This document shows positions 1 through 9,385 of a stretch of DNA of 64,000 bases, piece by piece. Under the pieces are notes generated by a model. The model was not told the DNA's origin, did no database searches, and saw only the letters and a list, made by a program, of their open reading frames with translations. The position numbers and the translations under genes were made by a program. The DNA comes from Mycolicibacterium sarraceniae (GTDB taxonomy: Bacteria; Actinomycetota; Actinomycetes; Mycobacteriales; Mycobacteriaceae): the NCBI RefSeq assembly GCF_010731875.1, contig NZ_AP022595.1, forward strand, positions 1,550,001 through 1,614,000. Direction: 5' to 3'. Every line of letters starts with the position of its first letter. Within the stretch, counting starts at the first letter, position 1.

Positions 1-267
1 GCGGCCTTCACCGTCCATATCGGTTTCGCCGTAGTCGTGGACGGCGGCGATGCCGGGGTGGTTGAGCATCGCGACGGTGCGCGCCTCGGCGCGGAACCGC
101 TCGATGAACTCGGGGTCGCAGGAGAACTCCGCCTTGAGCACCTTGACCGCGACCCGGCGTCCCAGCCGGCTGTCGACGGCCTCCCACACCTGGCCCATAC
201 CGCCGGTGGCGATCAACCTCTGCAGGCGATAGCGGCCCGACAGCGTCACTCCTACGCGGGGGGTCAT
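1..267 (-). CDS. pknA: Serine/threonine protein kinase PknA, N-terminal part
   Basis: This is the first 89 codons of a Hanks-type kinase; the rest runs off the left edge. It starts at the ATG on 265-267 ([16 protein letters not shown]). The glycine-rich loop (ATGGMGQVW) and the invariant lysine (VAVKVLK) are visible. In mycobacteria PknA is a membrane-anchored kinase that phosphorylates cell-division and cell-wall proteins together with PknB, and is opposed by PstP. It is the most downstream visible gene of the minus-strand fhaA-fhaB-pstP-rodA-pbpA-pknA series and begins 31 bases after the pbpA stop. The match to the known mycobacterial PknA N-terminus is close. Confidence 0.95.
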   Translation of the reverse strand, partial: MTPRVGVTLSGRYRLQRLIATGGMGQVWEAVDSRLGRRVAVKVLKAEFSCDPEFIERFRAEARTVAMLNHPGIAAVHDYGETDMDGEGR

Positions 268-298
268 TGCTCGCCTCGCTTCGCTCGCCTGGGGGCGG

Positions 299-1774
299 TC
301 ACGATGCCCCCTGCAGTGCAGCTGCGATCGTTGCCCGACCGACCGGGGCGGCCAGTGCACCGCCGGTAGCTGACAGCCGGTCGCCACCGTTTTCGATCAG
401 CACCGACACCGCCACCTTGGGGCTTTGGGCCGGCGCGAACGCGATGTACCAGGCGTGCGGCGGGGTGTTGCGGGGGTCGGTGCCGTGCTCAGCGGTGCCC
501 GTCTTCGATGCGATCTGCACGCCGGGAATCGCCCCTTTCTGCTGGGTCATCTGCTCGGCGCCGACCATCAAATCCGTCATTTTAGCCGCGACCTGCTGCG
601 AAACGGCGCGCCGCTGTTCCTGAGGGGCCGCGGTGGTGATGTTGGACAAGTCCGGTCCCTTAAGGCTGTCCACCAGGTACGGCTGCATCATCACACCGGA
701 ATTGGCGATCGCCGCCGCCACCAACGCGTTCTGCAAGGGTGTCACCGCCACGTCTTTCTGGCCCATGCTCGACATTCCCACCGCGGCGGCGTCGGACATC
801 GGGCCCATCGTCGACTCCGCCACGTCCAAGGGGATCGGCGCTGGTGGGCTGTCGTACCCGAACGCCTGCGCCGCACTGCGCAGGGCGTCGGCGCCCACCC
901 GGATACCGAGTTCCACGAAAGCTGTATTGCAGGACCGGGCGAACGCTTCACGCAGCGACGCCGTCGGGCCACTGCCACACGGGGAGCCGCCGTAGTTCTC
1001 CAAGGTGGCGGTGCTGTTCGGCAGTTGGATCTGCGGGGCGCTGGTGAGCTGATCGGTATCGGTGACCCCGGCCTGCAGCGCGGCCGCGGTGGTGATCACC
1101 TTGAAGGTGGACCCCGGCGGGAACGTCTCAGCGATGGCGCGGTTGGTCAGCGGCGAGGCCGGGTCGTCGCGCAGCTGCTGCCACGCGGTGCCCTGCTGCT
1201 CGGTGTCGTGGGTGGCCAGCAGGTTGGGGTCGTACCCCGGCGAGGACACCATCGCCAGCACCTTGCCGGTGGACGGCTCGATGGCCACCACCGCGCCGCG
1301 GCACCCGCCGGTGCAGCCCTGCTGCATGGCCTCCCAGGCGGCCTGCTGGATCCGCGGCACGATCGTGGTGTCGACGTTGCCGCCGCGCGGGTCCCGGCCG
1401 GTGAAGAAGTCGGCCAGCCGCCGCCCGAACAGTCGCTGATCCGAACCATTGAGGACACTGTCTTCGGCGCGCTCGAGCCCAGTGCTGGAGTAACGCAACG
1501 AGTAGAAGCCGGTAATCGGTGCGTACACATAGGGATTCGGATACACCCGCAGGAATCGGTAGTGGCCGTTGGTGGACACCGAATACGCCAGCAGCTGCCC
1601 GCCCGCGGTGATCTGGCCGCGCTGCCGGGAGTACTCATCGAGCAGCACCCGCTGATTGCGTGGATCGGCGCGTAAGCCGTCGGCCTTGAAGACCTGCGTG
1701 ATCGTGGCGTTGAGCAGCAGCAGCACGATCAACGCCATGATCATCACCGATATCCGGCGCAGTGAAGTGTTCAT
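299..1774 (-). CDS. pbpA: Penicillin-binding protein A (class B transpeptidase)
   Basis: A 491-residue class B penicillin-binding protein that cross-links peptidoglycan during growth and division. A single membrane anchor lies near residues 8-27, followed by a dimerisation domain and the transpeptidase domain. The catalytic motifs are present: S-x-x-K (GSTFK), S-x-N (SCN) and KTG (SKTGTAE). The start is the ATG at 1774, which overlaps the rodA stop as ATGA; the longer open frame upstream only shadows rodA. Length equals the usual mycobacterial PbpA. It pairs with the SEDS protein RodA encoded just upstream, a standard glycosyltransferase/transpeptidase couple. Confidence 0.97.
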   Translation of the reverse strand: MNTSLRRISVMIMALIVLLLLNATITQVFKADGLRADPRNQRVLLDEYSRQRGQITAGGQLLAYSVSTNGHYRFLRVYPNPYVYAPITGFYSLRYSSTGLERAEDSVLNGSDQRLFGRRLADFFTGRDPRGGNVDTTIVPRIQQAAWEAMQQGCTGGCRGAVVAIEPSTGKVLAMVSSPGYDPNLLATHDTEQQGTAWQQLRDDPASPLTNRAIAETFPPGSTFKVITTAAALQAGVTDTDQLTSAPQIQLPNSTATLENYGGSPCGSGPTASLREAFARSCNTAFVELGIRVGADALRSAAQAFGYDSPPAPIPLDVAESTMGPMSDAAAVGMSSMGQKDVAVTPLQNALVAAAIANSGVMMQPYLVDSLKGPDLSNITTAAPQEQRRAVSQQVAAKMTDLMVGAEQMTQQKGAIPGVQIASKTGTAEHGTDPRNTPPHAWYIAFAPAQSPKVAVSVLIENGGDRLSATGGALAAPVGRATIAAALQGAS

Positions 1775-3174
1775 ACCCGCTCGATCACCTCGGTACTGGA
1801 GGCCGCGATCGACGCGTGCGGGTTCGTGATGATCGGGCGACGCGCGGCGTGCGAGATCTTGACCAGGATCGCCAGCAGCAGATAGTTCGCCACCAGCGAC
1901 GAGCCGCCGTAGGACATCCATGGGGTGGTCAGGCCGGTCAGCGGGATCAGGCCGGTGACCCCGCCGACGACGATAAACAGCTGGATCGCCAGCGTCGAGG
2001 CCAGCCCGGCAGCCAGCAGCTTGCCGAAGCTGTCCCGTACGGCGATCGCGGTGCGCAGCCCGCGCACGATCACGATCGTGTAGAGCATCAGAACGCCGGC
2101 CAGGCCGACCAGGCCCAGTTCCTCACCGACCGCGGAGATGATGAAGTCGGTCGAGGCGGCCGGGACGGTGCCCGGCTGGCCGTTGCCCAGCCCGGTGCCG
2201 AAGATGCCGCCGGTGGCGAAACTGAACTGCGACTGCACCATCTGGTAGCCGGCGCCTTCGGGATCGCCGAATGGATCCAGCCACGTCTGCACCCGGACGC
2301 GCACATGGCCGAAGAGGTAGTAGGCGACCACGCTGCCCGCGGCGAACAGGGTCAGGCCGATCACCACCCAGCTGAACCGTTCGGTGGCGACATACACCAT
2401 CACCAGGAACGAGGCGTACAGCAGCAGGGAGGTGCCCAGATCCTTCTCGAACACCATGACACCGACGGAGACGACCCACGCCGCCAGCAGCGGGGCGAGA
2501 TCACGCGGGCGCGGTACGTCGGTGCCCAGGAAGTGCTTGCCGGCGCTGGTGAACACATCACGCTTGGCGACAAGCACAGCGGCGAAGAAGATCAGCAGCA
2601 GGATCTTGGAGAACTCGGCAGGCTGAATGCTGAAGCCCGGGAAGCGAATCCAGATCTTGGCGCCGTTGGTCTCGGAGAAGCGAGCGGGCAGCAGGGCCGG
2701 AATCGCCAGCAGCACGAGGCCGACCAGTCCGAAGGTGTAGCCGTAGCGGGCCAGGATCCGGTGATCCTTGAGGAAGACCACCAGCAGTGAGAAGCCCACG
2801 ACCCCGACCAGGGTCCACAACATCTGCTGCTCTTCGCTGGGACCGCGCTCCGATGTCAGCGCGCCACCGATCAGGTCAAGGCGGTGAATCAGCACCAGGC
2901 CAATGCCGTTGAGCAATGCGACGACGGGCAGCAACACGGGGTCTGCGTAGGGGGCGAAGCGCCGGATGGCTAGGTGCGCGCAGACGAAGAGGGTGAGGAA
3001 GGCGAGTGTGGAACTGGCCAGATCCCAACTGATGCCCTGCTCCTGGTTGGCCTCCACGATCAGCAGTGCCACGACGGTGATCAGTGTGGCGAAGCACAGC
3101 AGCGCCAGTTCGGCATTGCGCCGAGTCGGTGTTATCGGTGCCAGCGTGACGGGTGCCTGCGGTTGGGTGCTCAT
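1771..3174 (-). CDS. rodA: SEDS-family peptidoglycan glycosyltransferase RodA
   Basis: A 467-residue polytopic membrane protein of the FtsW/RodA/SpoVE family, which polymerises lipid II into glycan strands. About ten hydrophobic segments and the family signatures are visible (FSIQPAEFSK, VFEKDLGTSLL, GLTTPWMSYGGSS). The start ATG at 3174 overlaps the pstP stop (ATGA), so the two are translationally coupled; the extra 88 codons of open frame upstream are antisense composition inside pstP. The 3' end overlaps pbpA in the same manner. Known mycobacterial order and length agree. Confidence 0.97.
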   Translation of the reverse strand: MSTQPQAPVTLAPITPTRRNAELALLCFATLITVVALLIVEANQEQGISWDLASSTLAFLTLFVCAHLAIRRFAPYADPVLLPVVALLNGIGLVLIHRLDLIGGALTSERGPSEEQQMLWTLVGVVGFSLLVVFLKDHRILARYGYTFGLVGLVLLAIPALLPARFSETNGAKIWIRFPGFSIQPAEFSKILLLIFFAAVLVAKRDVFTSAGKHFLGTDVPRPRDLAPLLAAWVVSVGVMVFEKDLGTSLLLYASFLVMVYVATERFSWVVIGLTLFAAGSVVAYYLFGHVRVRVQTWLDPFGDPEGAGYQMVQSQFSFATGGIFGTGLGNGQPGTVPAASTDFIISAVGEELGLVGLAGVLMLYTIVIVRGLRTAIAVRDSFGKLLAAGLASTLAIQLFIVVGGVTGLIPLTGLTTPWMSYGGSSLVANYLLLAILVKISHAARRPIITNPHASIAASSTEVIERV

Positions 3175-4697
3175 GCCGCCGCCCGGCAGTCGGTGCCCGG
3201 TTTCTGTGGCGCGGCGGGCAGTTGCGTGACGGTCGGCGGCGGTGGCGTCAGGGTCGCGCTCAAAGTCGGCGGCGGGGAGGTTGGTGGCGGTGCGGACGTC
3301 GGCACGGGCTCGGATTTCGACGCGGGAGGGGCCGGCATCGGCGACGGCCCCGGCGCGGGGGATGCGCTCGGAGCCGGAGTCGGGGCGGGCGTCGGTGCCG
3401 CAGTAGTGGTCGGGGTACTGCTCGGCGGCGGCGCGCACGGCGGGAGCAGCGAGCTGTGCGCCAGCTCCCGCAGTTGTCCGATCGCATCGTCGAGACTGCC
3501 GGCGGGCAGCCCGGCCGTCACCTGCGCACGCTCGGACGGGCGCAGGTCCTGCAGCCGCATCAGCTGGCAGCCCCGTGATCCGGTGTGTTGGCCGTAGCTG
3601 ATCTGGGACAGCTCGTTGCGGTCGTTGAGGCAGCCCAACAGATAGGGCTCCTGCAGCGGGAAGGTCAGGATCGAACCCTCGACACCGCGCATGATCGCCA
3701 CCGTGCCGTCGTGGGCGCTCACGTAATAGTTACTGCGGATGATCTGGCGGCCCACCGCAAGTCCGGCGAGCGCCAGCAGCAGGATTACCGCGACGGCGAT
3801 GATCACCCGGCGGCGTGAGCGCGGCTTGGGCGGAGGTTCGGGTTCGGCGACCACCCTTTTGGCGGCGGGCGGCCGGGCGGTGATCGCTGAGGCACGACCG
3901 GCGGCGGTGTTCGGCGGCGCGACGTGGTCGTCGTTACCGGAGACCGCCCCGGCCAGGATCGGCTGTGTCTGGCCGCCGTAGTCGTGGTCGACGACGTCGG
4001 CCACCACCACGGTCACGTTGTCCGGGCCACCGCCGCGCAGCGCCAGCTCGATCAGCCGGTCGGCGCTTTCGGCGACGTCGGGGATCTGCAGGGCCTCCAG
4101 GATGGTCTCCTGGCTGACCGGGTCGGACAGACCGTCGGAGCACAGCAGATAGCGGTCGCCTTCCTTGGCTTCCCGCATGATCAGCGTGGGCTCCACCTCG
4201 TGGCCGGTGAGCGCCCGCATGATCAGCGAACGTTGCGGGTGGCTGTGTGCCTCTTCGGCGGTGATCCGGCCCTCGTCGACGAGGGTCTGCACAAATGTGT
4301 CGTCCTTGGTGATCTGCGCCAGCTCGCCGTCGCGCAGCAGATATCCGCGCGAGTCACCGATGTGGACGAGCCCAAGTCTGTTGCCCGCGAACAGGATTGC
4401 GGTCAGGGTGGTGCCCATGCCCTCGAGCTCGGGCTCCAGCTCGACATGCGCGGCGATGGCCGAATTGCCTTCGTGTACGGCGTCGTCGAGCTTGCTCAGC
4501 AGATCGCCGCCGGGCTCGTCATCGTCGAGGTGGGCCAGCGCAGCGATCACTAGCTGCGAGGCCACCTCGCCGGCTGCGTGCCCGCCCATCCCGTCGGCCA
4601 GTGCCAGTAGCCGGGCACCGGCATACACGGAGTCTTCGTTGTTGGCGCGCACCAGGCCGCGATCACTGCGGGCGGCATAGCGCAGGACAAGGGTCAC
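3171..4697 (-). CDS. pstP: PP2C-family Ser/Thr protein phosphatase PstP
   Basis: A 508-residue phosphatase that dephosphorylates PknA, PknB and their substrates. The N-terminal PP2C domain (about residues 1-240) carries the metal-binding motifs (ADGMGGH, GDSRGY, SDGLSD, GGPDNVT). It is followed by a linker, one membrane segment (near residues 295-315) and a proline-rich extracytoplasmic tail ending in CRAAA. The start is GTG at 4697, overlapping the fhaB stop as GTGA; no in-frame ATG lies upstream. It is a member of the conserved cell-wall signalling operon. Confidence 0.97.
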   Translation of the reverse strand: MTLVLRYAARSDRGLVRANNEDSVYAGARLLALADGMGGHAAGEVASQLVIAALAHLDDDEPGGDLLSKLDDAVHEGNSAIAAHVELEPELEGMGTTLTAILFAGNRLGLVHIGDSRGYLLRDGELAQITKDDTFVQTLVDEGRITAEEAHSHPQRSLIMRALTGHEVEPTLIMREAKEGDRYLLCSDGLSDPVSQETILEALQIPDVAESADRLIELALRGGGPDNVTVVVADVVDHDYGGQTQPILAGAVSGNDDHVAPPNTAAGRASAITARPPAAKRVVAEPEPPPKPRSRRRVIIAVAVILLLALAGLAVGRQIIRSNYYVSAHDGTVAIMRGVEGSILTFPLQEPYLLGCLNDRNELSQISYGQHTGSRGCQLMRLQDLRPSERAQVTAGLPAGSLDDAIGQLRELAHSSLLPPCAPPPSSTPTTTAAPTPAPTPAPSASPAPGPSPMPAPPASKSEPVPTSAPPPTSPPPTLSATLTPPPPTVTQLPAAPQKPGTDCRAAA

Positions 4698-5161
4698 GGG
4701 CGCAACTCGATCACCGTCTTGCCGATATGAATCGGCGTGCCAATCGGAACGCGTACTGCCGTCGTCACCTTCGCCCTGTCGAGGTATGTGCCGTTGGTCG
4801 ATCCTAGGTCTTCCACGTACCAGTCGGAACCACGCTGCGAGAGCCGGGCGTGCCGGGTGGAGGAGTAATCATCGGTGAGCACCAATGTGGAGTCATCCGC
4901 GCGGCCGATCAGTACCGGCTGGCTGCCCAGGGAGATCCGGGTCCCGGCCAGCGCCCCGTCGGTCACCACCAGGTAGCGGGCGGTGCCGCGCTGCTGGCGC
5001 GACGGCAACAAGGCGCCGCGTAGCGCCAGGCCCCGGCGCACCATCACCGCCCCGGTGGGGGCATAGATGTCGCTACGCAGAATGCGCAGCACAGACCAGA
5101 TGAACAACCACAGCAGCAGCAGGAAGCCGGCGCGCGTCAGCTGCAGTACCAGTCCCTGCAT
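4694..5161 (-). CDS. fhaB: FHA-domain protein FhaB (FipA)
   Basis: A 155-residue protein with an N-terminal hydrophobic helix (roughly residues 5-25) and a C-terminal forkhead-associated domain that binds phosphothreonine. FHA hallmarks are visible (IGRADDSTLVL, SSTRHARL, DLGSTNGTYLD). The mycobacterial orthologue acts in cell division downstream of PknA/PknB. It starts at ATG 5161 and its stop overlaps the pstP GTG. The 150-base gap to fhaA carries no other gene. Confidence 0.96.
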   Translation of the reverse strand: MQGLVLQLTRAGFLLLLWLFIWSVLRILRSDIYAPTGAVMVRRGLALRGALLPSRQQRGTARYLVVTDGALAGTRISLGSQPVLIGRADDSTLVLTDDYSSTRHARLSQRGSDWYVEDLGSTNGTYLDRAKVTTAVRVPIGTPIHIGKTVIELRP

Positions 5162-5312
5162 CCGGCGTCCTCTCCGTCCTCGTGCCCTGCTTGCCGTTCC
5201 CGCGATACCAGCAGGCCCCGGGCCGACTTCGGCACCGTCACGATACTTGGGACGCCGGGCGGGTGCGCGGGTGAAGCCACTCCCGCATCAACCAAGCGGC
5301 GGCCCGCCTACC

Positions 5313-6761
5313 TCAGTGGACGCGGACGATTATCTCGGAATGACCGAGCCGGATGACGTCGCCGTCGGCCAGCTGCCACTCCTGCACCGGTGCGTTGTTC
5401 ACCGTGGTTCCGTTGGTGGAATTCAGGTCGGACAATAGCGCGACCTGGCCGTCCCACCGGATCTCCAGATGCCGCCGGGATACCCCGGTGTCGGGTAACC
5501 GGAACTGGGCGTCCTGGCCACGGCCGATGACGTTGGCCCCTTCGCGCAGCTGATAGGTGCGCCCACTGCCGTCGTCGAGCTGCAGGGTGACGGCATGTCC
5601 GGTGGAGGGGTACTCGCCCGGCGCGGACGGCTGCGCGTAGCCGCCGTAGCCGCCACCTTGCTGGCCGTAGTCGTAATCACGGCCTGCAGGCTCGGCGTAG
5701 CCGCCCTGTTCGTAACCGCGGCCATACTCGGGCTGGCCGTAGTCCTGACGGCCGTAACCGCCGACAGGCTGGGCGTAGCCGCCCTGCTCGTAGCCACCCT
5801 GATCCGGGTAGGCGGGGCGGGACTCGGGCCGGCCGTAACCGGCATCCTCGTGCCGACCTGGCGCACGGCCGTAGTCGTAGTCACTGGCCGGCGGTGCCTG
5901 GGGTGGGTAACCGCCACCCTGCGGAGGGCCGTAGGACGGAGCGCCGTAGCCGGGGGGCGGGCCCTGGCGGTAGCCCTGATCGCCGGGGTAGCCGCCCTGG
6001 CCACTGGCAGGTTGGCCGTATCCCCCGCCAGCGGGGGGACGCTGCTCGTAGCCCTGGCCGCCTGGGTAGCGGCCCTGCTCGGGGTGGCCGCCCTGCTCGG
6101 GGTAGCCGCCACCTGGACGCTGGCCGTAGCTCTGCTCGCTCGGGGGTGCGTAGCCGCCTTGCTCGGGCGGATACGGGCCGCGCTGTTCGGGGGCGGCGGG
6201 CCGCGGTTCTTCCGGGCGCGGGTAGCGCTCGTCGTAGTAGTCGTCGCCGGGCCGCCCCTGACCCTGGTCGCCGCGGTAGGTGGGGTTGTCGGTCATCGCT
6301 GGTACTCCTGGTTCTGCGGTGTACGCCTGGTTCGATTCTGGTGGGGCGGTGCTGGCTAAGGATGGGTGGGGGTCGACGTCCGGATTCACGACGCCGCGCG
6401 CACGGTATTGACCGGTGTGCAGACTCGGCGAGTGCTCGAACCTGACAACCACATCACCATACGTTTGCCACCCCTGATCTCGGATGTATCCGCTCAAGTG
6501 TCTGGCAAAAGAGACCGTGGTGAGATCGCGATCGGCGCTGACCTTCGCAAAGTCAGATGCGCTGAGAGTAATGACGTATTCATTGGGGGCCAAAAATCGT
6601 TTGCCCGACAGTGTCTGTATGCCAGCGGAGGCTTCCCGCCGCAGGGCCGCTTCTACCTCAGCCGGCGCGATTGATCCGCCGAATACCCGGGCGAAGGCAT
6701 CGCCCACAGTGTTCTCGAGTCTGCGCTCGATGCGTTGAACCAGGCCTTTCTGGTTACTCAT
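5313..6761 (-). CDS. fhaA: FHA-domain protein FhaA
   Basis: A 482-residue protein with an N-terminal DUF3662 domain (about residues 1-125), a long low-complexity stretch rich in Gly, Tyr, Gln and Pro (about 150-385), and a C-terminal FHA domain ([27 protein letters not shown]). FHA domains bind phosphothreonine; in mycobacteria FhaA interacts with the MviN/MurJ lipid II flippase system. The start chosen is ATG 6761 ([16 protein letters not shown]), matching the known N-terminus; the ATG 11 codons upstream is less likely. It is the first gene of the operon. Confidence 0.95.
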   Translation of the reverse strand: MSNQKGLVQRIERRLENTVGDAFARVFGGSIAPAEVEAALRREASAGIQTLSGKRFLAPNEYVITLSASDFAKVSADRDLTTVSFARHLSGYIRDQGWQTYGDVVVRFEHSPSLHTGQYRARGVVNPDVDPHPSLASTAPPESNQAYTAEPGVPAMTDNPTYRGDQGQGRPGDDYYDERYPRPEEPRPAAPEQRGPYPPEQGGYAPPSEQSYGQRPGGGYPEQGGHPEQGRYPGGQGYEQRPPAGGGYGQPASGQGGYPGDQGYRQGPPPGYGAPSYGPPQGGGYPPQAPPASDYDYGRAPGRHEDAGYGRPESRPAYPDQGGYEQGGYAQPVGGYGRQDYGQPEYGRGYEQGGYAEPAGRDYDYGQQGGGYGGYAQPSAPGEYPSTGHAVTLQLDDGSGRTYQLREGANVIGRGQDAQFRLPDTGVSRRHLEIRWDGQVALLSDLNSTNGTTVNNAPVQEWQLADGDVIRLGHSEIIVRVH

Positions 6762-6941
6762 CTCACCGCCTACCTCGAGTTCGCCGCGTGTCATGGCCGC
6801 CTATGCCGTCCCCTGATGGTATCGGCCCAGGTCGACGCCACGTCACCATGAGAATTCTGAGAATCTCGTTACAGCAGGTCAGCGGCTCGACCGTGGGGGT
6901 GTGACGGCGGTCGCTAGGCTGGTCGGAGCCGCGGGCGCGAG

Positions 6942-6969
6942 TTGAAACTCACCCCCTGCAGCGTGATAC
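6942..6969 (+). promoter_or_regulatory. Promoter of tRNA-Leu
   Basis: A -35-like TTGAAA (6942-6947) and a -10-like TGATAC (6964-6969) are separated by 16 bases. The tRNA begins 18 bases after the -10 box. This fits a SigA-type housekeeping promoter, inferred from sequence only. Confidence 0.55.
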
Positions 6970-6986
6970 GCTCCTCCGGTTGTTTT

Positions 6987-7069
6987 GGGCGAGTGGCGGA
7001 ATGGCAGACGCGCTGGCTTCAGGTGCCAGTGTCCTTCGGGACGTGGGGGTTCAAGTCCCCCTTCGCCCA
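6987..7069 (+). tRNA. leuT: tRNA-Leu (anticodon CAG)
   Basis: An 83-nt cloverleaf with a 7-bp acceptor stem (GGGCGAG with TTCGCCC, one G-U pair), a D-arm, an anticodon stem CTGGC/GCCAG with loop TTCAGGT giving anticodon CAG (7020-7022), a long class II variable arm (GTCCTTCGGGAC) and a TPsiC arm (GGGGGTTCAAGTCCCCC). CCA is not encoded. Position just after fhaA matches leuT of M. tuberculosis. The island attachment repeat starts at its last bases. Confidence 0.97.
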
Positions 7070-7144
7070 CAATGAGGAGTTCTACGGACTCCGGGCACAA
7101 AGGTCACGAACCAGAAATGGGTCGTGACCTTTGTGTTTGGTGGG
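7068..7144. repeat. Left direct repeat of the genomic island (attL-like)
   Basis: The sequence from 7068 to 7099 is identical (32 bases) to 26856-26887. After one mismatch it continues 11 bases identical, then a diverged 9-base hairpin loop, then an almost identical right arm to 7144. The repeat starts at the penultimate base of the tRNA and contains its terminator hairpin. Such a pair fits site-specific integration of a roughly 19.8-kb island next to tRNA-Leu. Which copy is ancestral cannot be told from the window. Confidence 0.8.
7096..7135 (+). terminator. Terminator hairpin downstream of tRNA-Leu
   Basis: A perfect 14-bp inverted repeat (7096-7109 with 7122-7135) with a 12-base loop, followed by TTTGG. 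It probably ends the tRNA transcript. The same hairpin, with one stem mismatch, recurs in the right island repeat at 26884-26923. Confidence 0.75.
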
Positions 7145-7469
7145 CGTTTCTTCGTGAGCTGACAGGGAGTCGCCGTTTCGACACGATCGGGGACTTCGGG
7201 AGGTATATCCCCGATTCGACGGCGCACCGGCCTGACCTGCCAGCGCAACCCCAATACTGAAACACCGGTGCCTCGCCCGCTGAGCAGATTCATCGCAAAG
7301 TGACGATTCGCGTTCTCGCGCACGGCCGCGATGTCCCACAGCCGGTGCACTTCGTGCGCCAGCTCACCTGCTCAATGCAGCCGATCCCGCGATCACCCAA
7401 TGTGTAGTGGCGTGGGGACGCGGAACCTGGCTCTGAGCTTTGCTTGATCAGCGTCACGCGTGCGACACC
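7145..7469. other. Intergenic stretch between island repeat and methyltransferase
   Basis: No convincing gene, RNA or repeat is seen here beyond the preceding hairpin. Open frames in this stretch are short and lack ribosome-binding sites. It separates the left island end from the methyltransferase stop. Confidence 0.6.
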
Positions 7470-8576
7470 CTAGAAGAGCCGCGCCAGGTGGGCTCCGATC
7501 GCTCGAGCGAGGGGAAGTGGGACGGCGTTGCCGATCTGTCGGGCAATGGCCACCTTCGATCCGACCCATTTGTAGTCGTCGGGAAACCCCTGGATCCTCG
7601 CGGCCTCATGGTGGGTTATCGCACGGTGCGCGGTCGGGTGTAAATAACGACCCTTCTCGGGCTTGAAAAACTCGGTACGAATGGTTACCGAGGGCTTATC
7701 GAAGTTCAGCCTGCCCATCACATCACCAGAGCCGCTCACATGCTTCTTCCAACACTCGGACAGCAGGTCTTCGGGGATGTCGAATCGGTTGCCGTCAGCC
7801 GGAATGGAGCGGAATCGGTCTATCGAAAGTTGCTCGTAATGCCTGGTCAGGTGAAGCTCGCTCGTTTTGAATGCGCCGGGCAGCAGGGTTCCACTCACTT
7901 CTATGGTGCGGCTGGGAAGATCAATTTCAGTCACGGCTCGTCGAAGGTCACCGAGGACCTCGCCAAGAGTGCGCCATTCTTGGTGGCAGTCGTCGGCGAC
8001 CTTTCGATGTGTCTCCAACGGAAAGTCTGGAAACGGTAGATCGCGGTGGTGGCCGATTAGGATGACACGCCTGCGAATCTGGGCGGCACCGTAGTCAGCG
8101 GCGTTCAGAACTTGTGCTTGAAAGGTGTACGCGCCGAGGGGTTGACTCGGCTGGCACTGGCGCTTGAAGCGGGTCAGTTGGACGGAGCTCAAGAACTGGG
8201 GAACGTTCTCAAGCACGAAGTACTTCGGCTTCGACTTCCGGATCGTCTCGGCGTAGCGAAGCCACAATTGGTTCCGCTCGTCGAGCTTCTCTTGCTTCCC
8301 AAGTGCAGAAAAACCTTGGCACGGAGGGCCGCCGATCACGATGTCAGCTTCGGGCGGGTCCTCAGCCTTAAGCCATTCCTCGATCCCGCCAGCGAATACC
8401 GTCTCCGGATCGTGGTTCTCGGCGTACGTGGCCGCGGCTGCCTTGTCGTGTTCAATCGCACGCAGCGTGCTGAACCGCGTTGATTCCGAACAGAAGCCAG
8501 CGCTGAGACCGCCAGCACCGCTGAACAGGTCGAGCACGCGAATATCAGCATCCGCAGGCGACCGGCCTCCCATCAT
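7470..8576 (-). CDS. DNA (cytosine-5-)-methyltransferase
   Basis: A C5-cytosine methyltransferase of about 368 residues that transfers a methyl group from S-adenosylmethionine to cytosine in DNA. Motifs run in the standard order: motif I (DLFSGAGGLSAGF), motif IV with the catalytic cysteine (GPPCQGFSALG), motif VI (VLENVP), motif VIII (QIRRRVILIG), a target-recognition region, then motifs IX-X (HEAARIQGFPD, QIGNAVPLPLA). The start is either ATG 8576 (used) or TTG 8585. It faces away from the PIN/vsr/ATPase genes and would protect host DNA while the rest of the cluster restricts. The recognition sequence cannot be read from the protein. Confidence 0.93.
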   Translation of the reverse strand: MMGGRSPADADIRVLDLFSGAGGLSAGFCSESTRFSTLRAIEHDKAAAATYAENHDPETVFAGGIEEWLKAEDPPEADIVIGGPPCQGFSALGKQEKLDERNQLWLRYAETIRKSKPKYFVLENVPQFLSSVQLTRFKRQCQPSQPLGAYTFQAQVLNAADYGAAQIRRRVILIGHHRDLPFPDFPLETHRKVADDCHQEWRTLGEVLGDLRRAVTEIDLPSRTIEVSGTLLPGAFKTSELHLTRHYEQLSIDRFRSIPADGNRFDIPEDLLSECWKKHVSGSGDVMGRLNFDKPSVTIRTEFFKPEKGRYLHPTAHRAITHHEAARIQGFPDDYKWVGSKVAIARQIGNAVPLPLARAIGAHLARLF

Positions 8577-8731
8577 GACAGGCAACTCTAGCCGGCTCGC
8601 ATGACAAGTTGCCGCCGCTTCGGTGAGACTCGCCAGCCGGACTGTACTCGCAGGCTGCGACAGCTCGTAGGCTCGAGTGCGTGTTGCACGAGGGAACTGA
8701 AGACGGGGGTTTGCGCTTCTGCTATTTGGCT

Positions 8732-9382
8732 ATGTCGGAGTTGTTGCCGACCGGCCACCACGGCCCACTGGTCATCGCTCTCGATTCAAACGTGCTGATG
8801 GACCTCCAGCCGCACGGTGGGAAGCTACTCGACGACGAGGATATGCGCGTCGACGAAGGCTATGAGGAACGATTGTTGGCGCTCGGCACCGTCCTGAACA
8901 TATGGATGCTTAGGGATATTCGATTCATCGTGACATCGAGATCGCGCACCGAGGCGAGGCGACGCTCCGAGCGGTTCCTTGCCACTCGAGGGCCAGCGAT
9001 TGATGCGCTGGCCGCGAGCTTGGCGTTCCAGTACGGAGACTGGAGTGTTCCCGCGCCATCGGATCGCGAGGTAGCACCGGTCGGGTCTGTGACGGGGATT
9101 CCGGCAGGCGCCGACCTCGATCTCCTCCTCGAGGCTCAGTCGATTGGTGCGCACGTATTCCTGACTCGTGATGCGCGAGTGCTCGACTTTGCCGTGTTGA
9201 CGGGACCTGCGCTTCGGATCATGCGGCCAAAGGACCTAGCAGACGAACTCGTCCTCAGTGGCGTAAATCTCTTCATGGGCGGGCTGTGTCTGGCTGATGA
9301 CTGCCCGTACGCGACGTTTGCCATTCCTGCGGCTGATCTGGGTAAGTGGGGCGGCATGCTTTCCCTGTTCGAGCAGGCCTGA
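8732..9382 (+). CDS. PIN-like domain protein
   Basis: A protein of about 216 residues with the sequence pattern of a PIN-fold nuclease: an N-terminal strand with a conserved Asp (IALDSNVLMDL), and a C-terminal acidic strand pair (GADLDLLLEA, VFLTRDARVLDF). PIN domains usually cleave RNA. ATG 8732 is preferred; GTG 8681 would add 17 poor-looking residues. It lies between the divergent methyltransferase and vsr, ending 3 bases before the vsr start, so it is probably transcribed with vsr and the ATPase genes. The family assignment is by motif only and no catalytic role is proven. Confidence 0.7.
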   Translation: MSELLPTGHHGPLVIALDSNVLMDLQPHGGKLLDDEDMRVDEGYEERLLALGTVLNIWMLRDIRFIVTSRSRTEARRRSERFLATRGPAIDALAASLAFQYGDWSVPAPSDREVAPVGSVTGIPAGADLDLLLEAQSIGAHVFLTRDARVLDFAVLTGPALRIMRPKDLADELVLSGVNLFMGGLCLADDCPYATFAIPAADLGKWGGMLSLFEQA

Positions 9383-9385
9383 GCA

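Noticed and set aside
425..1675. Long plus-strand frame opposite pbpA
   Set aside because: It is the antisense shadow of a high-GC gene; it is Arg/Gly/His-rich with no motif, whereas pbpA on the other strand has full catalytic motifs.
1762..2790. 342-codon plus-strand frame opposite rodA
   Set aside because: Composition (Gln/Asp/His-rich) mirrors antisense of a membrane protein; rodA is certain.
5633..6260. Repetitive Gly-Tyr-Gln coding DNA considered as a possible CRISPR or tandem DNA repeat
   Set aside because: Periods are irregular and in-frame with fhaA; it is the known low-complexity linker of FhaA.
5595..6359. Hydrophobic plus-strand frame looking like a membrane protein
   Set aside because: It is the antisense of the FhaA Gly/Tyr/Gln repeats, which produces artificial Val/Ala/Leu runs.
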